Below are positions 17,660 through 26,219 of a DNA stretch of 64,000 nucleotides, piece by piece. The stretch covers positions 20,875-84,874 of the forward strand of contig CAIVQH010000020.1 in the NCBI GenBank assembly GCA_903907995.1. Direction: 5' to 3'. A program made the translations under genes and the position numbers. The notes under the pieces are model-generated. The model ran no database searches. It had not been told where the DNA came from and saw only the letters and a list, made by a program, of their open reading frames with translations. Origin of the DNA: an uncultured Verrucomicrobiota bacterium. GTDB taxonomy: Bacteria > Verrucomicrobiota > Verrucomicrobiia > Limisphaerales > UBA9464. The stretch's first letter is position 1; each line of letters begins with the position of its first letter.

Positions 17660-18796
17660 ATGGACAAATTACCCCGCATTCCCAGTCCTTCCGGCACCGT
17701 CTGGCGCGAGTTCCGCGTCACCGCCGTGCCCATCGTCGCCTTCGTGATCGTCCTGATACTGACGATCATCCTGTGGCGCACCTATGTCGGCCCCTCGACG
17801 GTTGTGGGCGAGGTGGAGACCGTGCGTTCCATCGTGGCCAGCGCCCAACCGGGCCGGGTGACGCAGATGAAGGTCACCCTGCTCCAGCGGGTGAAGGCGG
17901 GTGACGTGCTCCTGCAGGTGACTCCGGCGGACCTGAAGATGATTGATGCCCAGCTCTCCCTCAGCCGGACGCGCATCTCCTTCCTGCGTGCAGGCATCGA
18001 TTACAAGGTCCGCCAGCAGAATAACCGGATCGGCTACGCGAAGCTCCGCCTGGACTGGCTCAGCCAGAAGATCGAGCTGGCCGCGATCCAGGCCCGCACC
18101 AACTACCTGGCGGGCGAGCTGGACCGGACCCGTCGCAGCTACCTGGGCCTGGGCACGAACCAGATCGGCACCGTGACGTCGGACACGAACTCTCTCGGCT
18201 ATGGCAGTTTTGCCGCGTTCCAGGCCGCTGAGGCAGGCCTGGCGCAGGCCATGGCGCAGATCACCGAGCGTACCAAACTGATCGAGGACATCGAGCAGAC
18301 CATGACCCAGATGAGCCCCGACGAGGCCAAGCTCGCCGAGGAGATCCCCAATGCCATCCGGACCGCCATCACGGTGCAGGAACAGGAGCTGCATCTCCTC
18401 GAAATGCAGCTCGCCCCGGTCGTCTTCACCGCGCCGATGGACGCCTTTGTCTCCTCCATCACGCACCGCGAGGGGGAAAACGTCATTGCGGGCGAGCCCA
18501 TCATCGTGCTGAGCGCCGTGAATTCCGAACGCATCGTCGCCTACCTGCGCCAGCCGCTCAACGTCGAGCCGCGGCTCGACCAGCCCGTGGAAATCCGTTC
18601 CCGCTCCGGACGGCGCAACCTGGGCCAGGGCCGCATCCTTTCCGTCGGCGGCCAGATGGAGGTGATCCTCCCCGAACTGCTGCCCGCCAAGACGGTCAAC
18701 GGCGCGGTGGAATACGGCCTGCCGATCGTGGTCAGCCTACCCTCGGGCTTCAAGGCCTTCCCCGGCGAGATCGTGGACCTGCACCCGCAGGATTGA
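17660..18796 (+). CDS. HlyD-like membrane fusion protein
   Basis: A 378-residue periplasmic adaptor. One N-terminal transmembrane helix (about residues 22-43), a biotinyl-lipoyl-like half (VRSIVASAQPGRVTQMKV...RVKAGDVLLQV), a long alpha-helical hairpin (about 100-240) and the second lipoyl half (VVFTAPMDAFVSSITHREGENVIAGEPI), then a beta-barrel region. This is the plan of HlyD/EmrA adaptors, which link an inner-membrane pump to the envelope. It starts 4 nt after the DUF4956 gene, so an envelope-spanning role next to polyphosphate synthesis is suggested. No outer-membrane factor gene is adjacent. Confidence 0.82.
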   Translation: MDKLPRIPSPSGTVWREFRVTAVPIVAFVIVLILTIILWRTYVGPSTVVGEVETVRSIVASAQPGRVTQMKVTLLQRVKAGDVLLQVTPADLKMIDAQLSLSRTRISFLRAGIDYKVRQQNNRIGYAKLRLDWLSQKIELAAIQARTNYLAGELDRTRRSYLGLGTNQIGTVTSDTNSLGYGSFAAFQAAEAGLAQAMAQITERTKLIEDIEQTMTQMSPDEAKLAEEIPNAIRTAITVQEQELHLLEMQLAPVVFTAPMDAFVSSITHREGENVIAGEPIIVLSAVNSERIVAYLRQPLNVEPRLDQPVEIRSRSGRRNLGQGRILSVGGQMEVILPELLPAKTVNGAVEYGLPIVVSLPSGFKAFPGEIVDLHPQD

Positions 18797-18884
18797 ACCG
18801 GGCAGGAAAAACCCGCTTGCGGGTCCGGGCCACGGGCACCATATATCCGCCCGCAATTTTTTAACGAAAAACCAGAACTGAACT

Positions 18885-19118
18885 ATGGCCGACCTAGCAA
18901 ACCGCTACGAACAGAATGTCGCCGGCAAGTACTTCGTGGACAATCAGTGCATTGACTGCGACCTCTGCCGCGAAACCGCCCCCCAGAATTTCACCCGCTA
19001 CGACGACGGCGGTTACAGCTACGTGAAGAAGCAGCCGACCTCCCCCGAGGAGGAAGCCGCCTGCAAGGAGGCCAAGGAAGGCTGCCCCGTGGAAGCCATC
19101 GGCGACTTCGGTCCCTGA
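18885..19118 (+). CDS. Ferredoxin, [3Fe-4S]/[4Fe-4S] type
   Basis: A 77-residue electron carrier. The motif CIDCDLC (CxxCxxC) with a distant CP in KEGCPVEAIGD supplies the four ligands of one cubane cluster. The central region DGGYSYVKKQPTSPEEEAACKEA is typical of single-cluster ferredoxins. The ATG follows an A-rich leader, and a strong terminator follows the stop, so it is monocistronic. The redox partner cannot be deduced from its neighbours. Confidence 0.92.
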   Translation: MADLANRYEQNVAGKYFVDNQCIDCDLCRETAPQNFTRYDDGGYSYVKKQPTSPEEEAACKEAKEGCPVEAIGDFGP

Positions 19119-19138
19119 TTCTCCCTTCTTTGCCGACC

Positions 19139-19167
19139 AGCCCGCCGCAACCACGGCGGGCTTTTTT
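19139..19167 (+). terminator. Rho-independent terminator of the ferredoxin gene
   Basis: 9-bp GC-rich stem AGCCCGCCG/CGGCGGGCT (19139-19147 with 19154-19162), 6-nt loop and a T-run. Confidence 0.9.
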
Positions 19168-19210
19168 CGTCTAGACGGCCCGAGCCGGTCCCCGGCGTGA
19201 AAGCGCCGGA

Positions 19211-20575
19211 TCACTTGCCCAGGCAAAACTGCGAGAAGATTGCATCCAGCAGGTCATCGGTGGTGGTCTTGCCCACCACTTCGCCCACCGCCTGTGCGGC
19301 GATGCGCAGTTCCAGTGCGGTCAGCTCCAGCGATTCATTGGCGATCAGGCCATTGGCCGCCCGTTCGGCGGCCTCGCGTGCGCGGCGCAAGGCCTCCGCG
19401 TGCCGGGCGTTTACGGTGACCTGCAGCGGTTCGCCACTCACGCGCCCCGACCACACCACCCGCTCGATCTCGTCCTTCAGCGCATCGATGCCCTCGCCCG
19501 TCGTGCAGCAGACAGGCAACCCGGCGTGAGGCGTCGGCAGTTCCAGGCGGTGCGGCAGATCGGCCTTGTTCAGCACCAGCACGCGTGGACGTCCCGCCAT
19601 TTCTGCCAGCAGTTGCAAGTCTTCCGGTCCCAGCGCTTCCGCGACATCGAACACATGCAGCAGCAGTTCCGCCCGCTCCAGGGCGGAGCGGCTCCGGCGC
19701 ACGCCCTCCGCTTCGACCGCATTTTCCGTGTCGCGCAGGCCCGCCGTGTCGATGAACACCACCGGGATGCCGCGCACGTTGGCAGTCTCCTCCACGGTGT
19801 CGCGCGTGGTGCCGGCCACCGGCGACACGATGGCCCGCTCGTGACCGAGCAGCTGGTTCAGCAGGGAGGATTTGCCCGCGTTGGGCCGGCCCACGATCGC
19901 GGCCCGGACGCCGCGCCGCAGAATCTGCCCCTCCCGCGCGGTCCGCAGCAATCCGTCGATGAAGGCCATGCCCCGGTGCAGGCGCGCCAACAGCGCCTGC
20001 CGGGTGTCCGGCGAAATGTCCTCGTCCGGAAAATCAATGTGCGCCTCGATGTGGGCCAGCGTCCGCATCAGCTCATCCCGCAGCTCATGGATGCGCGCCG
20101 ACAGCTTCCCGGCGAGCTGCTCGCCCGCCGCTCCCAGGGCCAGCTCCGTGCGGGCGTGAATCAGGTCGGCCACGGCCTCGGCCTGGGCCAGATCCAGCCG
20201 GCCATTCAGAAAGGCGCGCTGGGTGAACTCGCCCGGCTCCGCCGCCCTTGCCCCGGCCGCCAGCACCGCCTCCAGCACCAGCCGCGTGACCAGCAGGCCG
20301 CCGTGGCAGGAAATCTCGGCGGTATCCTCCCGGGTAAATGTGCGCGGGGAACGCAGCACGGTGAGCAGCACCTCATCAAGCCGATGGCCTTCGCGCACGA
20401 CATGGCCATAGTGGACGGTGTGGCTGGCCGCCTCGGAAGGCTTCACCGCTGCCTTGCCCGCCGGCATGAAGACGCGGTCGGCCACCCCCAGTGCATCCGG
20501 CCCGGAGACGCGCACGACGGCCAGGCCGCCTTCCCCCAGCGGCGTCGCGATCGCGGCGATGGTGTCGGTCACCAT
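19211..20575 (-). CDS. mnmE: tRNA modification GTPase MnmE
   Basis: G protein that, with MnmG, installs the carboxymethylaminomethyl/aminomethyl group at U34 of certain tRNAs. It has 454 residues. The N-terminal folate-binding domain starts TIAAIATPLGEGGLAVVRVSG. The GTPase motifs are P-loop GRPNAGKSSLLN, the switch region GTTRDTVEE, DTAG and NKAD. The protein ends in FCLGK, the C-[ILV]-G-K motif with the catalytic cysteine. A small conserved hypothetical gene ends 3 nt upstream of it on the same strand. mnmG is not in the window. Confidence 0.97.
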   Translation of the reverse strand: MVTDTIAAIATPLGEGGLAVVRVSGPDALGVADRVFMPAGKAAVKPSEAASHTVHYGHVVREGHRLDEVLLTVLRSPRTFTREDTAEISCHGGLLVTRLVLEAVLAAGARAAEPGEFTQRAFLNGRLDLAQAEAVADLIHARTELALGAAGEQLAGKLSARIHELRDELMRTLAHIEAHIDFPDEDISPDTRQALLARLHRGMAFIDGLLRTAREGQILRRGVRAAIVGRPNAGKSSLLNQLLGHERAIVSPVAGTTRDTVEETANVRGIPVVFIDTAGLRDTENAVEAEGVRRSRSALERAELLLHVFDVAEALGPEDLQLLAEMAGRPRVLVLNKADLPHRLELPTPHAGLPVCCTTGEGIDALKDEIERVVWSGRVSGEPLQVTVNARHAEALRRAREAAERAANGLIANESLELTALELRIAAQAVGEVVGKTTTDDLLDAIFSQFCLGK

Positions 20576-20578
20576 GGG

Positions 20579-20833
20579 TCAGACGTGGCCGCAGTTGCCC
20601 GCCGCGTTGGCCGCGTCGTTCCCTTCCAAAAACAGGCGCGCTTTTTCCCAGCTCTGCTTGTGCAGGTAGTGCAGCAGCGTGGGATCGGCATCCCGGGGAA
20701 GCTGGCGCGTGAGCTCCTGCAAGCGGGCAAGATACGGACGCAGATCGGGTGGCGGCTTCACCGTGCGCAGCGAGGCGACAGCCGCCTCCAGCTCCCGCAG
20801 CGCGCCGAGGATGGACTGCTCCGTTGGTTTCAT
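20579..20833 (-). CDS. Small hypothetical protein upstream of mnmE
   Basis: An 84-residue soluble, Leu/Ala-rich, mostly helical protein (for example ILGALRELEAAVASLRTVK and PYLARLQELTRQLP) ending NAAGNCGHV. Its stop codon lies 3 nt before the mnmE start, so translation is probably coupled. The start is set at the internal ATG at 20833, beginning MKPTEQS. No family recognised. Confidence 0.6.
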   Translation of the reverse strand: MKPTEQSILGALRELEAAVASLRTVKPPPDLRPYLARLQELTRQLPRDADPTLLHYLHKQSWEKARLFLEGNDAANAAGNCGHV

Positions 20834-20914
20834 CCCCCAACTGGTAGCGCGCCTGTGGTCCGAAACCAAGGCGGCGTTGCTTTGTACCCCGTGCCCGCGC
20901 TACATTTTCGCTAC

Positions 20915-21979
20915 ATGCGAGCCACCCTTCGCCAACTGCAGCTGGTCTGCGCAGCCATTCTGGCGCTGCTGCCGGGCCCGGCCCTGCACGCTCAGCCCGT
21001 CTCCGCGCCAACTGCCGCTGAACTGGTCTCCGCCGACCCCGAGGAAATCCTCGCCCGCGGCACCAACATCGTCATCCGCCGGCGCGACCTCGAGGAGCCC
21101 TACCAGCGCCTTCAGACCAGCCTGATGAACGTCGGCCAGCTGATGCCGGCGGACCGCCGCGAGCAGATCCAGGCACAGGTGCTCAACCAGATCATTTTCC
21201 TGAAATTGTGCGAGGCCCGCGCCACCGACCAGGATCGCGTCCGCGCCAAATTCGAGGCCGACGCCTTCACCCGCGGCCTGCGCGACAGCGCCGCGAGCGA
21301 TGAGGCCTACCAGCGCCAGCTGCTCCGCGCCGGCTACACCGAGGAGCGCTTCCTCAAGGACAAGTTCCTGGAGGCGCTTACCGCCGTGGTCGTGGACCGC
21401 GAGGTGAAGTCGAAGGTCACCGTTTCCGACGAGGAGGTCAAAAAGGCTTATGAGGAGCATCCCGAGCGCTGGACCCGGCCGGAAACCGCGCGGGTTAACC
21501 ACCTGCTCATCTCCACCCGCGAGCCGGTCGGCGGTGCGGAACTGCCGGAGGAGGCGAAGAAGGAGAAGCTCAAGATCATCCAGGGGCTCCGCGACCGCGT
21601 CCTCAAGGGCGAGGATTTCGTCACGCTGATCAAGCAGTACAGCGAGGACTCCACCTCCAAAAGCCGCGGGGGCGAATATCTCTTCCAGCGCGGGCAGATG
21701 GTGATCGAGTTTGAGGCGGCCACTTTCAGCATGAAGCCGGGGCAGATGAGTGACATCGTCACCACGCAGTACGGCTATCACCTGATCAAGCTGCTCGAAA
21801 AGACGGCGTCTGCGCGTCCACCGCTTGAGGAAGTGGCCCCGCGTATCCGCGAGGAACTCATCGACAAGGCCGTCCAGCAGCAGTTGCCGGCCTACGCCGA
21901 GCGCCTGCGCAAGGAGGCTGGCCTGGAACTGACCGCCGCCGCACCCAAACTTGCCCCACCCGCGCCCGCCGCGAAGTGA
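20915..21979 (+). CDS. Exported parvulin-type peptidyl-prolyl isomerase (SurA/PrsA-like)
   Basis: A periplasmic folding factor of 354 residues. Signal peptide (1-27, ending LHAQPV), a SurA/SurA_N-like helical chaperone region (about 50-165; QIQAQVLNQIIFLKLCEARATDQ), then a parvulin PPIase domain (about 190-305): ARVNHLLISTREP, FVTLIKQYSEDSTSKSRGGEYLFQRGQM, QYGYHLIKLLEK. These are the usual parvulin blocks. The start is the ATG at 20915, immediately before the signal sequence. Divergent from mnmE and its small neighbour, and convergent with the haemoglobin gene. Confidence 0.92.
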   Translation: MRATLRQLQLVCAAILALLPGPALHAQPVSAPTAAELVSADPEEILARGTNIVIRRRDLEEPYQRLQTSLMNVGQLMPADRREQIQAQVLNQIIFLKLCEARATDQDRVRAKFEADAFTRGLRDSAASDEAYQRQLLRAGYTEERFLKDKFLEALTAVVVDREVKSKVTVSDEEVKKAYEEHPERWTRPETARVNHLLISTREPVGGAELPEEAKKEKLKIIQGLRDRVLKGEDFVTLIKQYSEDSTSKSRGGEYLFQRGQMVIEFEAATFSMKPGQMSDIVTTQYGYHLIKLLEKTASARPPLEEVAPRIREELIDKAVQQQLPAYAERLRKEAGLELTAAAPKLAPPAPAAK

Positions 21980-22013
21980 TGGAGATCTGCCTCCGCTAAC
22001 GGAGGACGAACAC

Positions 22014-22403
22014 CTAACCGATCCGCAACCCGGAGAAGCCGGCGGCCATCTCCTGCAGCCGCCCGGCCACCAGGCGCGCAATGGCCATCAGCTCCGCCGC
22101 CAGATCGTCGCCGAACAGGCTCCGCGCCGTCTGCTCCCAGAGCGCCAGCCAGCGGGCAAAATGCTCCGGTTGCAGGCCAAGCCGGATGTGCCTGCCCATA
22201 CCGCCTCGATAGAGCCGGGGCCCGCCGGCCTGCGTGCTCCAGAAGTCGGCCACCGTCACCAAATGCGACGGCCAGTCGTGCACCTGAGTGGCGAACACCG
22301 GCCCGAGCACCGGATCGTTCTGGGCGTCGCCGTAAAATGCGGCCACCAAGCGGTCCAGCGCGGGACGTCCACCGAGGCGGTCATAGAGGGAAGCGGTTTG
22401 CAT
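22014..22403 (-). CDS. Truncated haemoglobin, group III-like
   Basis: A 129-residue globin of the 2/2 type. SLYDRLGGRPALDRLVAAFYGDAQNDPVLGPVF gives the A/B-helix region with FY at B9-B10. HDWPSHLVTVADFWST is the E-helix area, and PEHFARWLALWEQT carries the proximal histidine in the pattern usual for group III. It binds haem and O2 or related ligands; function in the cell unknown. ATG at 22403 lies 2 nt after the antitoxin stop; a GTG at 22409 would instead overlap that stop by three bases. Either way it is the last gene of the toxin-antitoxin transcript. Confidence 0.88.
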   Translation of the reverse strand: MQTASLYDRLGGRPALDRLVAAFYGDAQNDPVLGPVFATQVHDWPSHLVTVADFWSTQAGGPRLYRGGMGRHIRLGLQPEHFARWLALWEQTARSLFGDDLAAELMAIARLVAGRLQEMAAGFSGLRIG

Positions 22404-22405
22404 TT

Positions 22406-22720
22406 TCACGCCACTGCGATGCGTGGGGTGAAAGCAAGACTCTCACGGATCGCCTTCGTGACCGCGAAAAGATTGCGGGTGGTAGGGTTGCCTCGACGGC
22501 TCAGCATCCGATGAAGCGCCTTCTCGCCCAATCCAGTCTGCTGGGCCAGCTCCTTGAATGAAATTTCGGCGTGGACGAGATCGCGAAGCATGGAAAGTCC
22601 CTCCTCCGTCTCGCCATCGAGCAAGGCGTTCAAGGCCTCGGCGTAGAGCGCCCGCGCAAACTCCTTATCCCGCTGGATGCGGGCGATCACGGTCGTCTTG
22701 TACTCACGAGTCAGGGCCAT
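22406..22720 (-). CDS. HigA/AbrB-like addiction module antidote (XRE-type)
   Basis: A 104-residue antitoxin candidate. The N-terminus (TREYKTTVIARIQRDKEFARALYAEALNALL) and the C-terminal helix-turn-helix (ISFKELAQQTGLGEKALHRMLSRRGNPTTRNLFAVTKAI) match the probable addiction-module antidote family (TIGR02684 type) that pairs with HigB2/RelE-like toxins. The start at 22720 lies inside the end of the toxin gene (17-nt overlap). It should bind the toxin and autoregulate the promoter region around 23150-23180. Confidence 0.85.
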   Translation of the reverse strand: MALTREYKTTVIARIQRDKEFARALYAEALNALLDGETEEGLSMLRDLVHAEISFKELAQQTGLGEKALHRMLSRRGNPTTRNLFAVTKAIRESLAFTPRIAVA

Positions 22721-23051
22721 TTTTCGGTTTCTTTGCCAATTGATATCGTCGCCATCGCGCAATTGCGTCGGCGATGTCCGCCGACTGCCTTCGCTTGGAT
22801 CCGCCGCCCAACAGAATGATGAGCTTCGTCCCGTCCCGGCCGAAGTACACCCGGTAGCCTGGACCGAAATCCAAGCGCAGCTCGGACCCACCCGAGCCAA
22901 CCACTTTAGCAGCACCAAAATTGCCGGATTCTAGCCGGCGGATATAGCGATCAACCCGAGCTGCCGTCACTGAATCGAGTTCATCGAACCAGTCAGCGAA
23001 CGGCGAATTTCCAGTTTCGGCATATTCGCGGATTTCGAATGATTTATGCAT
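22704..23051 (-). CDS. HigB2/RelE-like addiction module killer protein
   Basis: A 115-residue toxin candidate of the phage-derived Gp49/HigB-like family (TIGR02683 type): FADWFDELDSVTAARVDRYIRRLESGNFG, then SELRLDFGPGYRVYFGRDGTKLIILLGGGSKRRQSADIADAIARW. The Arg/Tyr-rich RVYFGRDG and GGGSKRRQ segments are those of ribosome-dependent mRNA interferases in this family. Toxin first, antitoxin second, overlap 17 nt. The unusual feature is the globin gene continuing the operon. Confidence 0.88.
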   Translation of the reverse strand: MHKSFEIREYAETGNSPFADWFDELDSVTAARVDRYIRRLESGNFGAAKVVGSGGSELRLDFGPGYRVYFGRDGTKLIILLGGGSKRRQSADIADAIARWRRYQLAKKPKNGPDS

Positions 23052-23149
23052 GAAGGACCTTTGGCAAGGGTGTCAGTTCTCATGGGCTCCTTCTCAGTTT
23101 TTTCCCGCTTCCGGCGGTGCGGTGCGGCGTTATTGCCGCTGCTCGAAGC

Positions 23150-23178
23150 AATAGTGTCTTACGTGTTACCATTGTCAA
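23150..23178 (-). promoter_or_regulatory. Candidate promoter of the toxin-antitoxin operon
   Basis: Minus-strand TTGACA (23178-23173), 17-nt spacer, ACTATT (23155-23150). The spacer/-10 area holds the repeated motif GTGTCTTAC/GTGTTACC on the plus strand, a possible operator. It lies about 100 nt before the toxin start. No other element is seen in 23052-23203. Confidence 0.4.
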
Positions 23179-23203
23179 GGGCCGGCACGAAACGCGAAAA
23201 CAA

Positions 23204-24388
23204 TCAAACCGCGGCCATATCGGTCTCTTTCATCCGTTCAGGACTCGCATCCCCACCCACCTCGGTCTTCGCCACCACCGCCGCCTGTGTCTCCTCCCAC
23301 ACTTTGATCGGCTCGTAAAATGTGTTTCGCTGCACCGGCGTCCGGCCGGCCTCGCGGATGGCCTTCACCAGCTCTTTTTCCGTCTGGAGCTGCGGCGATT
23401 TCGCGCCGGCCATGTGGAAGATGTGTTCCTCGACGATGGTGCCGTGGATGTCGTCCGCACCATAGCTGAAGGCGACCTGCGCCATCTTCATCCCCATGCC
23501 CACCCAGTACGCGGTGATGTGCGGGAAGTTGTCGAGGTAGAGCCGCGCAACCGCGACGGTACGGAGCAGGTCGAAGCCGGTCGGCGGATGCTCGACCGGG
23601 ATGCCGTTGTTATCCGGCTGGTAGGGCAGCGGGATGAAGCCGGTGAAACCGTGGGTCTCATCCTGCAATTCCCGGAGCTGCCGCAGATGGTCCACGCGGT
23701 CGGCCAGGCTCTCGACGTGGCCGAAGAGCATCGTGCAGGTGCTGCGCCCGCCGAGCTGGTGCCAGGTGCGATGCACATCGAGGTATTCGGCGGCGCTCTC
23801 CTTGCCCTTGGCGATGGCGCTGCGGACCTCCTTGCGGAAGATTTCCGCGCCGCCGCCGGTGAGCGATTCCAGGCCGGCCGCCTTCAGCTCCAAGAGCGTG
23901 TCGCGGACCGATTTCTTGGCGAGCCACGCCAGATGGAGAATCTCGATGGCAGTGAAGCACTTCAGTTGCAGCCGTGAATCCAGCGCCTTCAGCTCGCGCA
24001 GGAAGCCGGTGTAGTAGTCGAACGGCAGCGAGGGATGCAGGCCGCCGACAATGTGCAGCTCGGTGATGCCGAGGGCGAGCGCCTCGCGCGCCTTGGAGAC
24101 CATCTGTTCGGCGGTGAGCTGGAAACCATCCGCATCGCGCTTCTTCTTGGAGAAGGCGCAGAACTGGCAGCTGAGGATGCAGTAGTTCGAGTAGTTGAGG
24201 TAGCGGTTGACGATGTAACTGGCGCGATTGCCGTTGCGACGCTGGTTGGCCAGATCTGCGAGCGCCCCGAGGGCGTTGAGATCCTTGGTGGCAAACAGAC
24301 GATCCGCGTCGGCCTCGGTCAGGCGCTCGCCGGCTTCGACCTTGGCGGCCAGATCGGCGAGCCCGCTATGTCTCACGATGAACTGCAC
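23204..24388 (-). CDS. mqnE: Aminofutalosine synthase MqnE (menaquinone, futalosine pathway)
   Basis: Radical SAM enzyme that joins SAM-derived adenosine to carboxyvinyl-oxybenzoate to give aminofutalosine, the second step of the alternative menaquinone route. The SAM cluster is in CILSCQFCAFSKK (CxxxCxxC). GGGAEIFRKEVR, GHVESLADRVDHLRQLRELQ, FIPLPYQPDNN and the C-terminal GTIVEEHIFHMAGAKSPQ are MqnE-type blocks. Length 394 is slightly above the usual 360-390 because of a loose C-terminal tail (VGGDASPERMKETDM). A UbiX/UbiA pair at 31.5-33.0 kb may serve later steps of the same pathway. Confidence 0.92.
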   Translation of the reverse strand: MQFIVRHSGLADLAAKVEAGERLTEADADRLFATKDLNALGALADLANQRRNGNRASYIVNRYLNYSNYCILSCQFCAFSKKKRDADGFQLTAEQMVSKAREALALGITELHIVGGLHPSLPFDYYTGFLRELKALDSRLQLKCFTAIEILHLAWLAKKSVRDTLLELKAAGLESLTGGGAEIFRKEVRSAIAKGKESAAEYLDVHRTWHQLGGRSTCTMLFGHVESLADRVDHLRQLRELQDETHGFTGFIPLPYQPDNNGIPVEHPPTGFDLLRTVAVARLYLDNFPHITAYWVGMGMKMAQVAFSYGADDIHGTIVEEHIFHMAGAKSPQLQTEKELVKAIREAGRTPVQRNTFYEPIKVWEETQAAVVAKTEVGGDASPERMKETDMAAV

Positions 24389-24466
24389 GGGGAGAAACTA
24401 ACGCCAAAAGCGGTCCCTGCACAGAAATGGAGCGGGCGAGAATCAGCGAGAGCTCACGGCCCCCTT

Positions 24467-25231
24467 TCACCGGAACTGGTTGTCGTAAAAATGAATCTCG
24501 CCGGTGGCAAGGTCATACATGCCGCCCACCAGCCCAATCTTCCCCTGATCCAGCATCTCCCGCAAAATTGGGCTGCGTTCGCGAATCTGTTGCAGAGCCA
24601 GCCGGACATTTGCTTCCGCCACTTTGGCGACAAAGGCGTAGTTTTTCGCGTTCCGCGGCTGACCATCGTCAGGAACCTGGTCGATGGCGGGCTTAACCCG
24701 GGTGAGGAGTCCGGTGAGGTTGCCCAGTTCAACCTTGTCCGCCGCGCCTTTGATCGCCCCGCAATTGGAATGGCCAATCACCGCGATCAGTTTTGCGCCC
24801 GAAACTTTGCAGGCGAATTCCATGCTGCCGAGAATGTCGTCGTTCAGCACGTTGCCGGCGACGCGGGCGCTGAAAATGTCACCAATTCCCTGATCCAGGA
24901 CCAGTTCGATGGGCTGGCGGGAATCCAGGCAGCTCAGAACCACCGCAAAGGGGTATTGGCCCGACGCGGTCGCTTTGACGTCCGATGCCGGCTGGCGGAC
25001 TCGCGGTTGACTGGAGACGAAACGCGCATTGCCCGCCCGCAATTCAGCCAATGCCTGCGAGGGTGTCATCGCCGCCTGCGATTCTTTTGTGGAGGGCGAG
25101 GCGATTCCGCCAGCAACAGAAGCCTGCGCCGGAATCGAAGGTGCGGGACCTGAACTCTGGCAACCCGCCGTGAACAGAATTGCCGCGCCAAGGCCGGCAA
25201 AAAGTCCGAAATGATTCGATGCGCGCTTCAT
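24467..25231 (-). CDS. Lipoprotein beta-carbonic anhydrase
   Basis: Interconverts CO2 and bicarbonate. The zinc ligands are in CLDSR (Cys, Asp) and HSNCG (His, Cys), with the active-site dyad Asp-Arg in CLDSR; VLDQGIGDIFSARVAGN and LGSMEFACKVSGAKLIAVIGHSNCGA are beta-class signatures. The start at 25231 gives a lipoprotein signal (residues 1-23) with lipobox LFTAGC, so the enzyme should be attached to the envelope facing the periplasm, as in several periplasmic beta-CAs. It is followed on the same strand by mqnE after 78 nt. Confidence 0.92.
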   Translation of the reverse strand: MKRASNHFGLFAGLGAAILFTAGCQSSGPAPSIPAQASVAGGIASPSTKESQAAMTPSQALAELRAGNARFVSSQPRVRQPASDVKATASGQYPFAVVLSCLDSRQPIELVLDQGIGDIFSARVAGNVLNDDILGSMEFACKVSGAKLIAVIGHSNCGAIKGAADKVELGNLTGLLTRVKPAIDQVPDDGQPRNAKNYAFVAKVAEANVRLALQQIRERSPILREMLDQGKIGLVGGMYDLATGEIHFYDNQFR

Positions 25232-25373
25232 AGGGTCGAGAGGGTGAATTCGGTTAGGAACTGCCAACGAAACTTCACGTCCAACCTTCTGCCATGTCCA
25301 ACCGAAATAAATGAAATGGTTTTCCGGGCTGAAGGACCGAAGTCGGTTTGCGTCGAACAACGGCGGAATCGTT

Positions 25374-26219
25374 TCATTTGCCCACCGCGCTGGCGGCCGG
25401 TTTCACTGCTTTCGGGTCGCCGGTGGGCGGCGGTGCGTGGTCCGTCGTTGATGGCGGGCCAAGAATTTCCCTGAGGACCGGTTTCAGCGCGTCGGCCCAG
25501 ATTTGGTAGCCTTTCAACGAGAGGTGCAAGCCATCCACCGTCACGCCCTCAAGAGGTTTTCCGTCCGGATCGGCCAGACGATCACTGAGGTCGAGGTAGC
25601 GGATGGTTTTGCCATCTGCCAGGCCGGCCAGGCGAACGTTGATCTGACGGATGACCGGGGCCATGCCCTCGCCGATCCGCGGGGTGATGCCCATAAGGAT
25701 GATCCGGGTCTGCGGGGACTTATGGCGCATAATTTCCAAGATCGCGCGGATGCCTTCCACCACTTCCTCCACCTTGGCCGTCGGCCCCTCCGGTGCGGGC
25801 TTGCCGCCGAGATTATTGGTGCCGGCCAGCAGCACGATCACTTTGGGATTCACGCCATCCAGCTCCCCATTCTGCAACCGCCACAGGATGTTCTGGACGG
25901 TGTCACCACCCCAGCCGAAATCGGCCGCATTCCAGCCGTAAAAATTCTGCGTCCAGTTGGCGAGGAAGTCGCGGTATTGCGCGTCACTGGTTCCCCAGCG
26001 GCGGGTGATGGAATCGCCCTCGAAATAGACATCGATGCCGCCCTTGCGGGCCTTTTCCAGCAGCTGCACGTGCGCGGCCTGCGAGTTGACGTCAGTACGC
26101 GGCACCGGCTGGATCGCCATCGTGCTGATTTCGGCCGCGATCAGGGCCGAGGCCAGCCAAGCGTTGGCCAGGAAGGTGCCTGCGGCGATCGGGCAGCAGT
26201 CGCGGGAGAAACGGGACAT
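25374..26219 (-). CDS. Exported SGNH/GDSL-family hydrolase
   Basis: An esterase-type enzyme of 281 residues resembling the platelet-activating-factor acetylhydrolase IB beta/gamma subfamily. All four SGNH blocks are present: block I EGDSITRRWG (Ser), block II GWGGDTVQN (Gly), block III LAGTNNLGG (Asn), block V TVDGLHLSLKGY (Asp, His). An N-terminal hydrophobic signal (about residues 10-29) suggests secretion; a Pro-rich tail follows the domain. Divergent from the CE15 esterase gene with a 178-bp shared upstream region. The likely substrates are acetylated carbohydrates. Confidence 0.9.
   Translation of the reverse strand: MSRFSRDCCPIAAGTFLANAWLASALIAAEISTMAIQPVPRTDVNSQAAHVQLLEKARKGGIDVYFEGDSITRRWGTSDAQYRDFLANWTQNFYGWNAADFGWGGDTVQNILWRLQNGELDGVNPKVIVLLAGTNNLGGKPAPEGPTAKVEEVVEGIRAILEIMRHKSPQTRIILMGITPRIGEGMAPVIRQINVRLAGLADGKTIRYLDLSDRLADPDGKPLEGVTVDGLHLSLKGYQIWADALKPVLREILGPPSTTDHAPPPTGDPKAVKPAASAVGK

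Noticed and set aside
19400..20914. Long plus-strand open frame in front of the parvulin gene
   Set aside because: Antisense to mnmE. The real start is the ATG at 20915, before a signal peptide.
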